64,000 bases of DNA from Desulfovibrio oxyclinae DSM 11498 (GTDB taxonomy: Bacteria; Desulfobacterota; Desulfovibrionia; Desulfovibrionales; Desulfovibrionaceae), in NCBI RefSeq assembly GCF_000375485.1, contig NZ_AQXE01000009.1:123375-187374 (forward strand), read 5' to 3'. Numbering within the stretch: the first letter of the stretch is position 1; every line of letters begins with the position of its first letter. The notes beneath the pieces were generated by a model. It saw only the letters and a program-made list of their open reading frames with translations, was not told where the DNA came from and searched no databases. Both the position numbers and the translations under genes were made by a program. Below, piece after piece: positions 36,073-44,952 of the stretch.

Positions 36073-38574
36073 TCATGTTTTCTTGCCTGAGCTCTTTTTT
36101 CCGCTGCTTTTACCGTTTTTGCCGTTGTCGTCATTCGGTCCCTTGCCGAAGTCGCGCAACCCTTCGGCCAGCTCCAGCAACCTGTCGTTTACCTTTCTGA
36201 AAACGGAGTTGGCGGTGTACTTGCCGGATTTATTCATGGTTCCGGCTTTCACGCCCGTGAGCAGTTCGATGCCTTCCGCTATGGTCTTCACCGACCATAC
36301 GTTGAATTTGCCATCCTTCACGGCATCGACCACTTCCGGCAGCAGCATGAGGTCCTTGACGTTGGCCTCAGGCACCATCACGCCCTGATCCCCCGTCAGC
36401 CCGGCATGTTTGCAGCACAGGTAGAAACCTTCGATTTTCTCGTTCACGCCGCCGATGGGCTGTACTTCGCCCCGCTGGTTCACGGATCCGGTCACGGCGA
36501 TGTCCTGCCTGAGCGGTATCCCGGACAGGCTGGAAAGCAACGCGTAGAGTTCGGTGGATGATGCGGAGTCCCCGTCTATGCCGCCGTAACTCTGTTCAAA
36601 GGCGAGGCTCGCCGAAAGGCTGATGGGTTTGTCCTGTGCGAACATCTCTCGCAGATATCCGGCGAGGATCAGCACGCCCTTGTTGTGCGTGGGACCGGAC
36701 ATGTCGGCCTCGCGCTCAATGTTGATGATCCCGGCCTTGCCCATGCCGGTGGTGGCGGTGATCCGCGAAGGCTTGCCGAAGGCATAATCGCCCAGCGAAT
36801 ACACGGCCAAGCCGTTGACCTGACCGACCTTCTCCCCATCCGTGTCCACGAACAGGCTGCCTCGGTCGATCATCTCCTGAATGCGTTCCTCGATCTGGTT
36901 GGTCCGGTGCACTCTGGCCTCAAGAGCCTTCCTGACATGCTCCTGTCCAACAGTGTCGGCCTTGTCCACACTCGCAAAGTGATCGGCTTCGGCCAGCAGA
37001 TCCGAGAGCTTGGGGAAGGCGGTGGTCAATTTCTCTTGCCTGCCCGCCATGCGTACGGACTGCTCAAGCACAGCGGCCACGCCATCCGCAGCAAATGGAC
37101 GCAGGCCATCACGCTCCGCCTCGTGACGGATAAACCGGGCCACCTGATTCACCGCGTCTTCATCTCGATCCATGGAAGACTCGTAATCGGCGCGCACTTT
37201 GAATATTTTGGCCATGTCCTGATCATAGTACCTGAGCAGCTGATACAACCTGTTGTCACCCAGCACCACGACCTTGACTTCCATGTCGATAGGCTCGGGT
37301 TTCAGCCCAATGGCCGTGATGAAATAGTACGGGTCGTAGGTTTCGATCTCGATCTTTTCGGTCTTGAGCGATCGTTTGAGGGTCTGCCATACGCCCGGTT
37401 CCATGATGGCGTCCATGAGGTTGATCACCAGATAGCCGCCATTGGCCTTGACGAAGCTGCCCGCGTTGATGCGGCTGAAATCCGTGTGCCAACCGCCGTG
37501 GCGCTCCATGGTGCGGTCGATGCTGCCGAAAAGATTCCGGTACGTGGGGTACGATTCGATGATCACCGGCGGCCCTTCCTGCTCGGAGTTGTCCACCAGC
37601 AGATTTACGGAATACGGCCGCATGAGCGCATCGGGATCGGGCCCCGGCATCATCATTCCGGGCATGGGGCCCTGCATCGACTTTCCGAGCTTCTTGATGA
37701 CGTCGAGATTCTCCACCATATTGTCCAGCACCGAGTCGAGGTAGTCGCCCACTTTTTCTCCGGGAAATTCCTCCCGGACCGGCGCCATGTGCTCCTCGGC
37801 CAGATTCAGGAACATCAGACGGTCCACTTCGTCGTGCTTCTTGTTCACTTCCTGATTCAGGTCACGGATGTTCTGGACGATGTCGTCCACCTCATGCTTG
37901 ATCTTCTCGCGAAGCTCCTTGAGCCGCTCGAACTCCTCGCGCGGGAACCGGCCATTCTCGACCATCTCTTCCAACTGAATCATGCGTTTGGGTTCGTTGT
38001 CCACCAGCGGCACGATGTCCGGGCGTTGATACGGTCCCATCTGCATCCGGACCATGACGAGGCCGGTGTCCTTCACCTTGTCCTCAATGGCCTTGTAGAA
38101 GGACATGACCTTCTTTTCATGCGCTTCGTGAATCTCGTTCTTGCGCTGGATGTATTCCTCGCTCTCGAAAAGCTGCGGAGCCTCGCGCTTTACCGCCTCC
38201 ACGAACTCCTGCATGGCTTTCTTGAACTTGTTTCCCTGCCCGGCCTCGAAGCGCAGCAGGATGGGATACTCGTTCTTCTTGAAATTGTTGACGTAACAGA
38301 GGTCGTCCGGTGTCTCGCGCTCGCCGTTGAGATTTTTGAGAAGTTGCCGGACCGTGGAGAGTCTGCCGGTTCCCGGCTCGCCGGTGACAAAGATGTTATA
38401 CCCCTTGCGGCGCATCCCCATGCCGAAGCGGAACGCCTCCACCCCTCTTTGCTGCCCTATGATATCGGTGAGCGGCTCTATGTCGTCGGTTGTCTTGAAG
38501 CCCAACTTTGAGGGATCGACCTTCAGACGAAGATTTTCAACGGGAACTTTCGGTGTCTTTTTGCGCTGAGCCAT
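36073..38574 (-). CDS. LonC-like ATP-binding protease
   Basis: This 833-residue protein has an N-terminal AAA-like module interrupted by a long coiled coil (residues about 110-290, AHEKKVMSFYKAIEDKVKDT and VNKKHDEVDRLMFLNLAEEH). A C-terminal Lon protease domain with GGIDGDSASSTELYALL follows. The catalytic pair is Ser670 and Lys713 (GGVNEKIEGF), 43 residues apart as in Lon. The P-loop reads VTGEPGTGRLST, with Arg71 where Lys is usual. This set of features is typical of the Lon-like proteases annotated with AAA_32, some of which work without ATP. It probably degrades damaged proteins; the Hsp20 gene lies just upstream. Confidence 0.85.
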   Translation of the reverse strand: MAQRKKTPKVPVENLRLKVDPSKLGFKTTDDIEPLTDIIGQQRGVEAFRFGMGMRRKGYNIFVTGEPGTGRLSTVRQLLKNLNGERETPDDLCYVNNFKKNEYPILLRFEAGQGNKFKKAMQEFVEAVKREAPQLFESEEYIQRKNEIHEAHEKKVMSFYKAIEDKVKDTGLVMVRMQMGPYQRPDIVPLVDNEPKRMIQLEEMVENGRFPREEFERLKELREKIKHEVDDIVQNIRDLNQEVNKKHDEVDRLMFLNLAEEHMAPVREEFPGEKVGDYLDSVLDNMVENLDVIKKLGKSMQGPMPGMMMPGPDPDALMRPYSVNLLVDNSEQEGPPVIIESYPTYRNLFGSIDRTMERHGGWHTDFSRINAGSFVKANGGYLVINLMDAIMEPGVWQTLKRSLKTEKIEIETYDPYYFITAIGLKPEPIDMEVKVVVLGDNRLYQLLRYYDQDMAKIFKVRADYESSMDRDEDAVNQVARFIRHEAERDGLRPFAADGVAAVLEQSVRMAGRQEKLTTAFPKLSDLLAEADHFASVDKADTVGQEHVRKALEARVHRTNQIEERIQEMIDRGSLFVDTDGEKVGQVNGLAVYSLGDYAFGKPSRITATTGMGKAGIINIEREADMSGPTHNKGVLILAGYLREMFAQDKPISLSASLAFEQSYGGIDGDSASSTELYALLSSLSGIPLRQDIAVTGSVNQRGEVQPIGGVNEKIEGFYLCCKHAGLTGDQGVMVPEANVKDLMLLPEVVDAVKDGKFNVWSVKTIAEGIELLTGVKAGTMNKSGKYTANSVFRKVNDRLLELAEGLRDFGKGPNDDNGKNGKSSGKKSSGKKT

Positions 38575-38583
38575 ATCAACTCC

Positions 38584-39003
38584 TCATCCTTTCTCGATGC
38601 GAATGGTGCGAACGGTGGAGCAACCGCAACGAGGCATTTCGATTTCGAGCATGTTTTCCCTGAACGAAGCCTTCACGTCTTCCGGCCGGATTCGGCACGG
38701 CAGATTGACGCGCTTGCGGAACACCTGCGTTCCGGAAACTCCCGGACCCGACATCTGGTGCCTGCCTTCAATGACCATGACGTCATCGTTGACGCTTATC
38801 GCGATATCGTCACTGTCCATGCCTTCCGGTAGCCGCAGCCGGGCAAGCAGACGGGTGTCGTCCATGCGAAACCGTATGCCGCCCACCATCGAAGACCCGG
38901 TTCTGGGCAGATCGAAATCGGAACAGAAATCATCGAACAGGCGATCAATGTCCCGTTTCAGTTTGGTCAATTCACGTTGACTCCATATTCTCAAATCCGG
39001 CAT
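38584..39003 (-). CDS. Hsp20-type small heat shock protein
   Basis: This 139-residue protein has an alpha-crystallin domain: RLRLPEGMDSDDIAISVND, VIEGRH, FRKRVNLPCRIRPEDVKASF and MLEIEMPR. Small heat shock proteins hold unfolded proteins in a refoldable state. AAGGAGG eight bases before 39003 fixes the start. It lies 9 bases before the Lon-like protease gene on the same strand, a natural proteostasis pair. The C-terminal IxI motif is imperfect (IRIEKG). Confidence 0.85.
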   Translation of the reverse strand: MPDLRIWSQRELTKLKRDIDRLFDDFCSDFDLPRTGSSMVGGIRFRMDDTRLLARLRLPEGMDSDDIAISVNDDVMVIEGRHQMSGPGVSGTQVFRKRVNLPCRIRPEDVKASFRENMLEIEMPRCGCSTVRTIRIEKG

Positions 39004-39290
39004 CGAAACGTCCTCCTTGCACGCTGGGGAGAGAGAAACATCATTACCGCAATTGATAGCATAAAGAGGGAAAAGGACAACCACCCGGACATCATCCATA
39101 ACGCGACTAACCCTGATGACGCGTGCCCTTTTCATGAAGTATGCTTTTGACGAAACGGTTCACCGCATGTATGCGGGGTGTGTCCATCCGGCGAACGGCC
39201 GGCTAAACCCCTTTGGATGCGGCAGTTTTGCCAGGAGGCAGGACTCGGGATAAACAATCCCGCACCAATGGAAAGCAAGGAGGAACAGGC

Positions 39291-40115
39291 GTGCTCCAAA
39301 AAGCGGCGCTCAAGATAAGTCTTGCGGAACCCAAAAAGAAACTGCTGGACATGGTCACGTTCCTGAAGAACTTCGGCACCAGCCAGGTCGTGCTCGTTCA
39401 CGTCAGGACCAGCAGCAACTACCGGCGCAGGGAAGAAGCTGCCGAACAGCTTTCCCAGCTCGCCAAGGAAGTGGCGGACCTCGGCCTCACCGTTGAGACA
39501 ACCATCCGCACGGGGCACGCTCCCACCATGGTCATGGAGGCGGCCGAGAACTCCGGTGCCGACTACGTGGCCATTTTCTGGCAGCCCAAGGCCCTGCTCC
39601 GGCAGGCGCTCATCGGCAGCATCGACTCCGACATCCTGCGCATGAGCAACCTGCCCGTTTTCGTTTACAATCCGAAGCTCTTCAAACCCGTGGTGGATCT
39701 CGATAGCGTGCTCTATGCCACGGACTTCAAGTTCACTGACGCGGTAGTCATGCCGTATCTGGTCAACAGCCGGTTCAAGGCGCACCAGCTCTACCTGCTG
39801 CATGTGGGAGAACGAGCTCCGGACCCGGTCACCGAAAAGGATCGAAAGCAGAACGTGCTCGACAACCTCCAGCGGCTGGCGGACGAATGCGCCCATGCCT
39901 ATGATCAGGTCGAGGTCATCGAGACCATCGGCATGGTTCGCAGGCAGATCATCCGGCAGGCAAAGTCCAAAGGCGTGGATCTGATCGTGGTGGGCAAATC
40001 GGAAAAGCCGGACACTTTGAGCCGCATCATCGGCTCCACCGCGGAAATCCTGCCGCACAAGGCGCGTTGCAACGTCTTCATCATTCCCGGCATCTGCAGC
40101 ATCTCCGCCTCCTGA
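39291..40115 (+). CDS. Tandem universal stress protein (UspA family)
   Basis: This protein of about 274 residues has two Usp folds (VVLVHVRTSSN and DYVAIFWQPK in the first; LYATDFKFTDAVVMPYLV, VDLIVVGKSEKPDTLSRIIG and CNVFIIPG in the second). The GTG at 39291 is chosen because AAGGAGG lies 8 bases upstream. It ends 31 bases before the BCCT transporter gene on the same strand. Usp proteins are often encoded beside transporters and may tune them by nucleotide binding; that role here is inference. Confidence 0.82.
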   Translation: MLQKAALKISLAEPKKKLLDMVTFLKNFGTSQVVLVHVRTSSNYRRREEAAEQLSQLAKEVADLGLTVETTIRTGHAPTMVMEAAENSGADYVAIFWQPKALLRQALIGSIDSDILRMSNLPVFVYNPKLFKPVVDLDSVLYATDFKFTDAVVMPYLVNSRFKAHQLYLLHVGERAPDPVTEKDRKQNVLDNLQRLADECAHAYDQVEVIETIGMVRRQIIRQAKSKGVDLIVVGKSEKPDTLSRIIGSTAEILPHKARCNVFIIPGICSISAS

Positions 40116-40146
40116 GGGGCGGACAAGCAACAAGGAACGATCCCCG

Positions 40147-41688
40147 ATGTTCAAGCTGAAAAAAAACATCGTTTTCGCAATATCCCTGCTGATCGTGCTC
40201 CTGCTGGTGCTGATCGGCGTATACACACCTGAGGGGCTGGACGCATGGACAGCCGACATGCACTCGTACATCATCAGCAACTTCGGCTGGACGTACCTGC
40301 TTTCGGCGTTTCTCTTCCTGCTGTTCAGCCTGTTCATGGCGTTCAGCAAGTACGGCGAGATCAAACTCGGCGGCGACCATGAAAAGCCCAGATTCTCCTA
40401 TTTCGGCTGGTTCAGCATGCTCTTCGCAGCAGGCATGGGCATCGGTCTCATCTTCTGGGGCGTTGCCGAACCCATGAGCCATTACCTGAACCCGCCAGCC
40501 TACATCGCCGACGCCTCGCCGGAAGCCGCCAAGTTCGCCATGCGCTACAGCTTCTTCCACTGGGGCGTGCACCCGTGGGCCATCTACATCGTCATGAGCC
40601 TTTCCATCGCCTATTTTTCCTTCAGGCGCGGAATGCCGCCGCTCATCTCCAGTTGCTTCTATCCGCTCATCGGTGACCGCATTTACGGTCCCATCGGGTA
40701 CTTCATCGACATCTTGGCCGTATTCGCCACGGTCTTCGGTATTGTGACTTCGCTAGGCTTGGGAGCACTTCAGATCAACACGGGACTTGCTTGGGTGTTC
40801 CCATTCGAGGGCACCTTCACCACCACCCTGATCATCATCGCCGTGGTCACCGTACTGTTCATGATCTCCAGCATGACGGGCCTCGACAAGGGCATCCAGA
40901 TTCTCAGCAAGACCAACGTGATGCTTGCCATCCTGATCCTGCTGTTCATGCTCTTCGTGGGCCCAACGAACATGTCCATGAACGTGCTGGTGAGCACCTT
41001 TGCGGACTACGCTTCGTCTCTGTTCAGCATGAGCCTGTCCACCAACCCCTTCCGGGGACTGGAGTGGACGCAGAACTGGACGCTCTTCTACTGGGCATGG
41101 TGGATTTCGTGGTCGCCGTTCGTGGGCCTGTTCGTGGCAAGTATCTCCCGCGGCAGGACCATCCGCGAATTCGTGACGGGCGCGCTCATCGTGCCGACAC
41201 TGCTCACCTTCGTCTGGTTCAGCGTGTTCGGCGGCGCGGCATTCAATCTGGAACTGCATCAGGGAGCGGGCATTGCGGCCGCCGTGTCGGAAGACATCTC
41301 CACAGGGCTTTTCAAGCTCTACTCGTTCTATCCGCTCAGCGAAGTGCTGACCATGCTCACCGTGGTGCTGCTGGTGGTCTTCTTCGTCACCTCGGCCGAC
41401 TCGGCTACCTTCGTGCTCAGCATGATGACCTCCGGCGGACAGGAAAATCCTCCGGCCGCCAAGAAGCTCATCTGGGGCCTGACCGTTTCCGCCACGGCCG
41501 CCATCCTGCTCTTTTCCGGCGGACTTGAAGGATTGCAGCGAATGGCCATCGCGGCGGCGCTGCCGTTTGCGGGGATCATGCTGCTGCTGTGCCTCTGTCT
41601 GCTACGCGGGGTGCGATACGAATTCCGCAAGGAGCGCTACGTGGAAACGCCCAAAAGCGAAGCAGTTTCCTTCTCTCAGGAAGAGTAG
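40147..41688 (+). CDS. BCCT-family betaine/choline/carnitine transporter
   Basis: This 513-residue protein with twelve predicted membrane helices has the BCCT signatures AAGMGIGLIFWGVAEPMSHY and the tryptophan-rich substrate box AWWISWSPFVGLFVASISRG. The N- and C-terminal cytoplasmic tails are short, so osmotic sensing by a long tail (as in BetP) is not evident. It would import glycine betaine or a related compatible solute, using sodium or proton gradients. Its original terminator appears to be split by the insertion element at 41731-42378. Confidence 0.9.
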   Translation: MFKLKKNIVFAISLLIVLLLVLIGVYTPEGLDAWTADMHSYIISNFGWTYLLSAFLFLLFSLFMAFSKYGEIKLGGDHEKPRFSYFGWFSMLFAAGMGIGLIFWGVAEPMSHYLNPPAYIADASPEAAKFAMRYSFFHWGVHPWAIYIVMSLSIAYFSFRRGMPPLISSCFYPLIGDRIYGPIGYFIDILAVFATVFGIVTSLGLGALQINTGLAWVFPFEGTFTTTLIIIAVVTVLFMISSMTGLDKGIQILSKTNVMLAILILLFMLFVGPTNMSMNVLVSTFADYASSLFSMSLSTNPFRGLEWTQNWTLFYWAWWISWSPFVGLFVASISRGRTIREFVTGALIVPTLLTFVWFSVFGGAAFNLELHQGAGIAAAVSEDISTGLFKLYSFYPLSEVLTMLTVVLLVVFFVTSADSATFVLSMMTSGGQENPPAAKKLIWGLTVSATAAILLFSGGLEGLQRMAIAAALPFAGIMLLLCLCLLRGVRYEFRKERYVETPKSEAVSFSQEE

Positions 41689-41707
41689 AGGGAAAACGAC
41701 CATTCAT

Positions 41708-41724
41708 AAAACGAAAGGCCCGCT
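41708..41724 (+). terminator. Left half of the disrupted BCCT terminator
   Basis: These 17 bases are the exact reverse complement of 42383-42399, now about 660 bases away. When the intervening element and one copy of its flanking 8-bp repeat are removed, the two halves form a perfect stem of about 16 bp with a TTGA loop and a T-run. Confidence 0.7.
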
Positions 41725-41730
41725 TGAGCG
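41723..41730. repeat. Target site duplication, left copy (CTTGAGCG)
   Basis: The 8 bases CTTGAGCG occur here and again at 42379-42386, immediately outside the inverted ends of the element. The last G could instead belong to the element, giving a 7-bp duplication. Confidence 0.7.
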
Positions 41731-41754
41731 CAAGACGTTTTCCATATATGTTGA
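41731..41754 (+). repeat. Left terminal inverted repeat of the insertion element
   Basis: It matches the reverse complement of 42354-42377 at 21 of 24 positions; differences are at positions 5, 13 and 17. Confidence 0.7.
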
Positions 41755-41915
41755 CGAAAACGACTTAAATCAACGGTAACCCCCTGTTTGCTATTGCGAA
41801 CAGACGGGATTCTTATGGGTGAGATATTTTCCCAGGTTGTGGTTTCACCAATACGAGATAGCCCTTTTGGTATCGGCTAGGCCTTGATAGATTCTTGCTC
41901 AAACGGAGGAGGGAA

Positions 41916-42218
41916 ATGCCTATGCAGAATGCCCTGAATATGATGCTTTGCTGGGATCCTGGAACTGACAATGTTGCGCTGGTTCCTTGGCCAGACACAA
42001 CTGGGAAAAGTGACCGTTACTTGATGACCGGCCTTGCATGTTACACCCACATTCAAAATATGGATTTTGAACAGCGCAAGAAGCAAATATTTATAGATGC
42101 CATGCACTTGATTGTCCGAGACAGATGCGATCCAGCATCTGTCCACGCCGCACTTTTGGGGTTAGAAGAATACTGCGACGGATGTGCGGATGACATGCCG
42201 GGTATAAAACGAGAGTGA
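41916..42218 (+). CDS. Passenger gene of the insertion element, unknown function (about 100 aa)
   Basis: The protein has no recognised domain, no signal peptide and no membrane helix. Distinct stretches are LNMMLCWDPGTDNVALVPWP, LMTGLACYTHIQNMDFEQRK, and a cysteine-containing C-terminus with DRCDPASVHAALLGLEEYCD followed by GCADDM. It does not look like a transposase (no DDE, HUH or recombinase motif). GGAGGAGGGA lies just before the ATG at 41916; an ATG at 42-frame position 41922 (codon 3) has better spacing and may be the real start. It is the only gene in the element. Confidence 0.6.
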   Translation: MPMQNALNMMLCWDPGTDNVALVPWPDTTGKSDRYLMTGLACYTHIQNMDFEQRKKQIFIDAMHLIVRDRCDPASVHAALLGLEEYCDGCADDMPGIKRE

Positions 42219-42323
42219 AACCATCTGCTCTTTTTCTACTCGACATAACGTGGAGATGAATAAATACATTTTTCTGAGAACAAATGGTTCCTCTCGTTTA
42301 GAATCGGCACTAATTACCAATTC

Positions 42324-42354
42324 AAAAAAGGCCCCGAATTCGGGGCCTTTTTTT
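42324..42354. terminator. Terminator inside the insertion element
   Basis: AAAAAAGGCCCCG and CGGGGCCTTTTTT form a perfect stem around AATT, close to the right end of the element. Confidence 0.9.
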
Positions 42355-42377
42355 CAACATTTATAGAAAACGCCTTG
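42354..42377 (-). repeat. Right terminal inverted repeat of the insertion element
   Basis: It is the partner of 41731-41754, 21 of 24 positions identical in inverted orientation. Confidence 0.7.
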
Positions 42378-42378
42378 G

Positions 42379-42386
42379 CTTGAGCG
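42379..42386. repeat. Target site duplication, right copy (CTTGAGCG)
   Basis: Second copy of the 8 bases found at 41723-41730, directly next to the right end of the element and continuing into GGCCTTTCGTTTT, the right half of the old terminator. Confidence 0.7.
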
Positions 42387-42417
42387 GGCCTTTCGTTTTT
42401 CGAAATACCGAAAAAAA

Positions 42418-42600
42418 TCAGAGCCATTTGAAGACATTGCCGAGGGCGAGACCGACAAAGCCGGTACTGACCAGCCAGAAGGGGCGGATCAGGTCTTCGA
42501 GGGCCGGGATGGACATGACGTCGAGATTGATGAGGATGCCGACAAGCCCGCAGAGAACGGACAGCATCCAGGTGACGATGCTTGGGCTGTTCATGGTCAT
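42418..42600 (-). CDS. Small membrane protein (60 aa)
   Basis: This protein begins MTMNSPSIVTWMLSVLCGLV and has two hydrophobic helices (WMLSVLCGLVGILINL and FWLVSTGFVGLALGNVFKWL). AAGGA seven bases before the ATG at 42600 supports the start. It lies 20 bases downstream of the GGDEF-EAL gene on the same strand, so it is probably co-transcribed. The function is unknown. Confidence 0.6.
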   Translation of the reverse strand: MTMNSPSIVTWMLSVLCGLVGILINLDVMSIPALEDLIRPFWLVSTGFVGLALGNVFKWL

Positions 42601-42620
42601 GGTGTAATCCTTGCGTTTCG

Positions 42621-44771
42621 TTACAGCTTCAGGGCGTTCGGAGTAAGGAGTATTTCCCTCGCGTCCGATTCGGGAACCGGTTTCGAGAACAGATAGCCCT
42701 GACCATGGTCGCAATGCAAGGAGTAAAGGGTATCCTTCTGCTCCTGAGTCTCGATTCCCTCTGCCACGACGGAAAGTTTGAGAGCGTGGGCAAGGTTGAT
42801 GATGGCCCGAACGATCTCAACGCTGTCACGGTCGCGATCAAGCCGCTGAACAAAACTCAGGTCCACCTTGAGCTGGTCCACGGGGAACTTCTGGAGATAA
42901 CTCATCGAGGAATACCCCGTGCCGAAGTCATCCACGGAAAGAGATATCCCGATGTCCTTGAGTGCATTGAGTTTCCTTACGGAGTCCATCACGTCGAGCA
43001 TGATGACCGTTTCGGTTATCTCCAGTTTGAGGTGTTTGGGCGGCAGGCCTGTTTCCGCCAACACGCTGTCCACCATCTGAACCAGCGACGGTTCCCGGAA
43101 CTGCCTTGCCGAGATATTCACCGAAAAGAATACCTGCTCTGGACGCCTGCACTGCTTCAGCCATTCTGTAAACACGCCTGCGGCTTTTCGCAGCACCCAC
43201 TCCCCCATTTCCACGATAAGCCCGGAATCCTCGGCAATGGGGATGAATTCCCCGGGACTCACCAGCCCCCTGTCCGGATGTTCCCAGCGAATGAGCGTTT
43301 CAAATCCGGTTACCTCGGCACTTTCAAGGTTGATTATGGGCTGGTAGTGCAGAATGAATTCATCATCCCTGAGGGCGCGGCGCAGGTCCTTTTCCAGCGT
43401 GAGCGTCCGCACGGCCTTCTCCCGCATGGAATCTTCAAAGAACGTATACTGATTCTTGCCCGCATCCTTGGCGGCATACATGGCAATGTGGGCATTATGC
43501 AGAATGTCCTCGGAACAATCCTCGCACTTGCCGTCGGAAACGACCACGCCCATGCTCGCCGAGGACCGAACCTCGTCCATTCCGAGCATGAACGGCTTTT
43601 GCAATTCAGATATGATCTTATCCGCCACGGTTTTCACATGATCGTGGTCATGGAATTCCTCCACGAGCAGCACGAACTCGTCACCCCCGAAACGTCCCAC
43701 CGTATCCATGTCGCGCACGCAGCCGCGCAACCGATCCGCTACTTCGGCCAGCAGCTTGTCGCCAGCCACGTGCCCAAGCGTCTCGTTGATGACCTTGAAT
43801 CGGTCCAGATCAAGCAGCAGCACGGCGAAATACATGGAATGACGCTTGGCGCGCTGACGGGCTCGATTCACGCGCTCCATGCAAAGCACCCGGTTGGGCA
43901 GGCCGGTCATGGGGTCGTGAAGCGCCTGATGCTCCATGCGCTCCTCCATCTCGCGGCGCTCCGTCACGTCACGAAGGCTGACGCGCGACCCAAGATGCTC
44001 GTCCTGATCCACCACACTGCGCTTGACCGCATTGACCCAGCGCATACGGGCGTTGCTGTTGTAGATTCTGAAATCTATCGAGCCGCCGTCCCCGTGCTCT
44101 TCGTCGGAAAGGAAATCACGCCACAGGGGAATGTCGTCCTGATGCATGATGGTTTCCATAAATCCGGGATCGTTGATGAACCGCTCCGGCGGGTATCCGC
44201 TGATGCGTTCGCAGGCCGGACTGACATAGAGCGTACGGTCATCCGGGGAAATCCAGCTTTCCCAGTCGTAGTTGTAATCCGCCACGATGCGGTAACGCCG
44301 CTCGGATTCCTCAAGCGCGTTTCTGGATTCCTCAAGCTTGTGCACCAGCGTGGAAAGTCTCGTTGCCGCGGTTTCGATACTCCTGCGCTGCCGATGCAAC
44401 TCCACGAAGGTCCGCACCTTCCCGCGCAGGACTTCCGGCTCCACGGGCTTGAAAAGGTAGTCCACCGCACCGAGTTCATAACCTCGGAAGATGTGACGCT
44501 GTTCCTTGTTGATGGCGGTGACGAAAATAATCGGCGTGGAACGGGTTTCCGGCTTTTCACGCAGCCTTTCCGCGCACTCGAAGCCGTCCATGCCCGGCAT
44601 CATCACATCCAGCAGAATCAGAGCGAAATCGCCTCTGGCAGCGATCTTGAGCGCCTCTTCGCCGGACATGGCCGAGAGTATGTTCAGCTGAAAGCCTTTG
44701 AGAATCCCTCTGAGCAGCTTCAGATTAATCTGTTCGTCGTCGACGATGAGTATGTTTATGCGCTCGCTCAT
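42621..44771 (-). CDS. Response regulator with PAS, GGDEF and EAL domains
   Basis: This 716-residue protein has a receiver domain (NILIVDDEQINLKLLRGIL, phospho-Asp in LLDVMMPGMDG, Lys in LFKPVEP), a PAS domain (about residues 155-285), a GGDEF domain with intact RFGGDEF and an inhibitory-site RDMD five residues before it, and an EAL domain with GFETLIRW, NISARQF and SVDDFGTGYSS. EAL reads ETL but the key Glu is kept. It may make and break cyclic di-GMP; which activity dominates is unknown. No partner kinase is adjacent. It may supply the signal read by the adhesin-control proteins at 53-56 kb. Confidence 0.9.
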   Translation of the reverse strand: MSERINILIVDDEQINLKLLRGILKGFQLNILSAMSGEEALKIAARGDFALILLDVMMPGMDGFECAERLREKPETRSTPIIFVTAINKEQRHIFRGYELGAVDYLFKPVEPEVLRGKVRTFVELHRQRRSIETAATRLSTLVHKLEESRNALEESERRYRIVADYNYDWESWISPDDRTLYVSPACERISGYPPERFINDPGFMETIMHQDDIPLWRDFLSDEEHGDGGSIDFRIYNSNARMRWVNAVKRSVVDQDEHLGSRVSLRDVTERREMEERMEHQALHDPMTGLPNRVLCMERVNRARQRAKRHSMYFAVLLLDLDRFKVINETLGHVAGDKLLAEVADRLRGCVRDMDTVGRFGGDEFVLLVEEFHDHDHVKTVADKIISELQKPFMLGMDEVRSSASMGVVVSDGKCEDCSEDILHNAHIAMYAAKDAGKNQYTFFEDSMREKAVRTLTLEKDLRRALRDDEFILHYQPIINLESAEVTGFETLIRWEHPDRGLVSPGEFIPIAEDSGLIVEMGEWVLRKAAGVFTEWLKQCRRPEQVFFSVNISARQFREPSLVQMVDSVLAETGLPPKHLKLEITETVIMLDVMDSVRKLNALKDIGISLSVDDFGTGYSSMSYLQKFPVDQLKVDLSFVQRLDRDRDSVEIVRAIINLAHALKLSVVAEGIETQEQKDTLYSLHCDHGQGYLFSKPVPESDAREILLTPNALKL

Positions 44772-44952
44772 GCTCTCTTCACTGCGGTTAAACGGGAATT
44801 TGACTTAGAACAGTTACTACCAGTCATCTTGGGAATAACGAATTATATACTGCACCGATTTTCGGCAGGATGCACGCATCAATCCTGTTCGCATTGACAA
44901 TCGGAAATCCACCCTTATAGTCATCGGATTGCATACTCCAAGGAGACACAAC

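Larger units (their letters stand above)
41731..42378. mobile_element. Non-autonomous insertion element with a passenger gene
   Basis: The ends are 24-bp terminal inverted repeats: 41731-41754 (CAAGACGTTTTCCATATATG...) against the reverse complement of 42354-42377 (CAAGGCGTTTTCTATAAATG...), 21 of 24 identical. The element is flanked by direct repeats of CTTGAGCG. It is visibly more AT-rich than its neighbours. It carries one gene of about 100 residues with its own ribosome binding site and terminator, and no transposase. It sits inside what was the terminator of the BCCT gene. The family is unknown. Confidence 0.72.

Noticed and set aside
36685..38511. Long plus-strand frame opposite the Lon-like protease
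   Set aside because: His/Leu/Val-rich shadow translation without domains; the minus strand encodes the complete protease.
41731..42378. Group IIC intron inserted at a terminator
   Set aside because: These introns target terminators, but they make no target duplication or terminal inverted repeats and would need a reverse transcriptase or ribozyme core, neither of which is seen.
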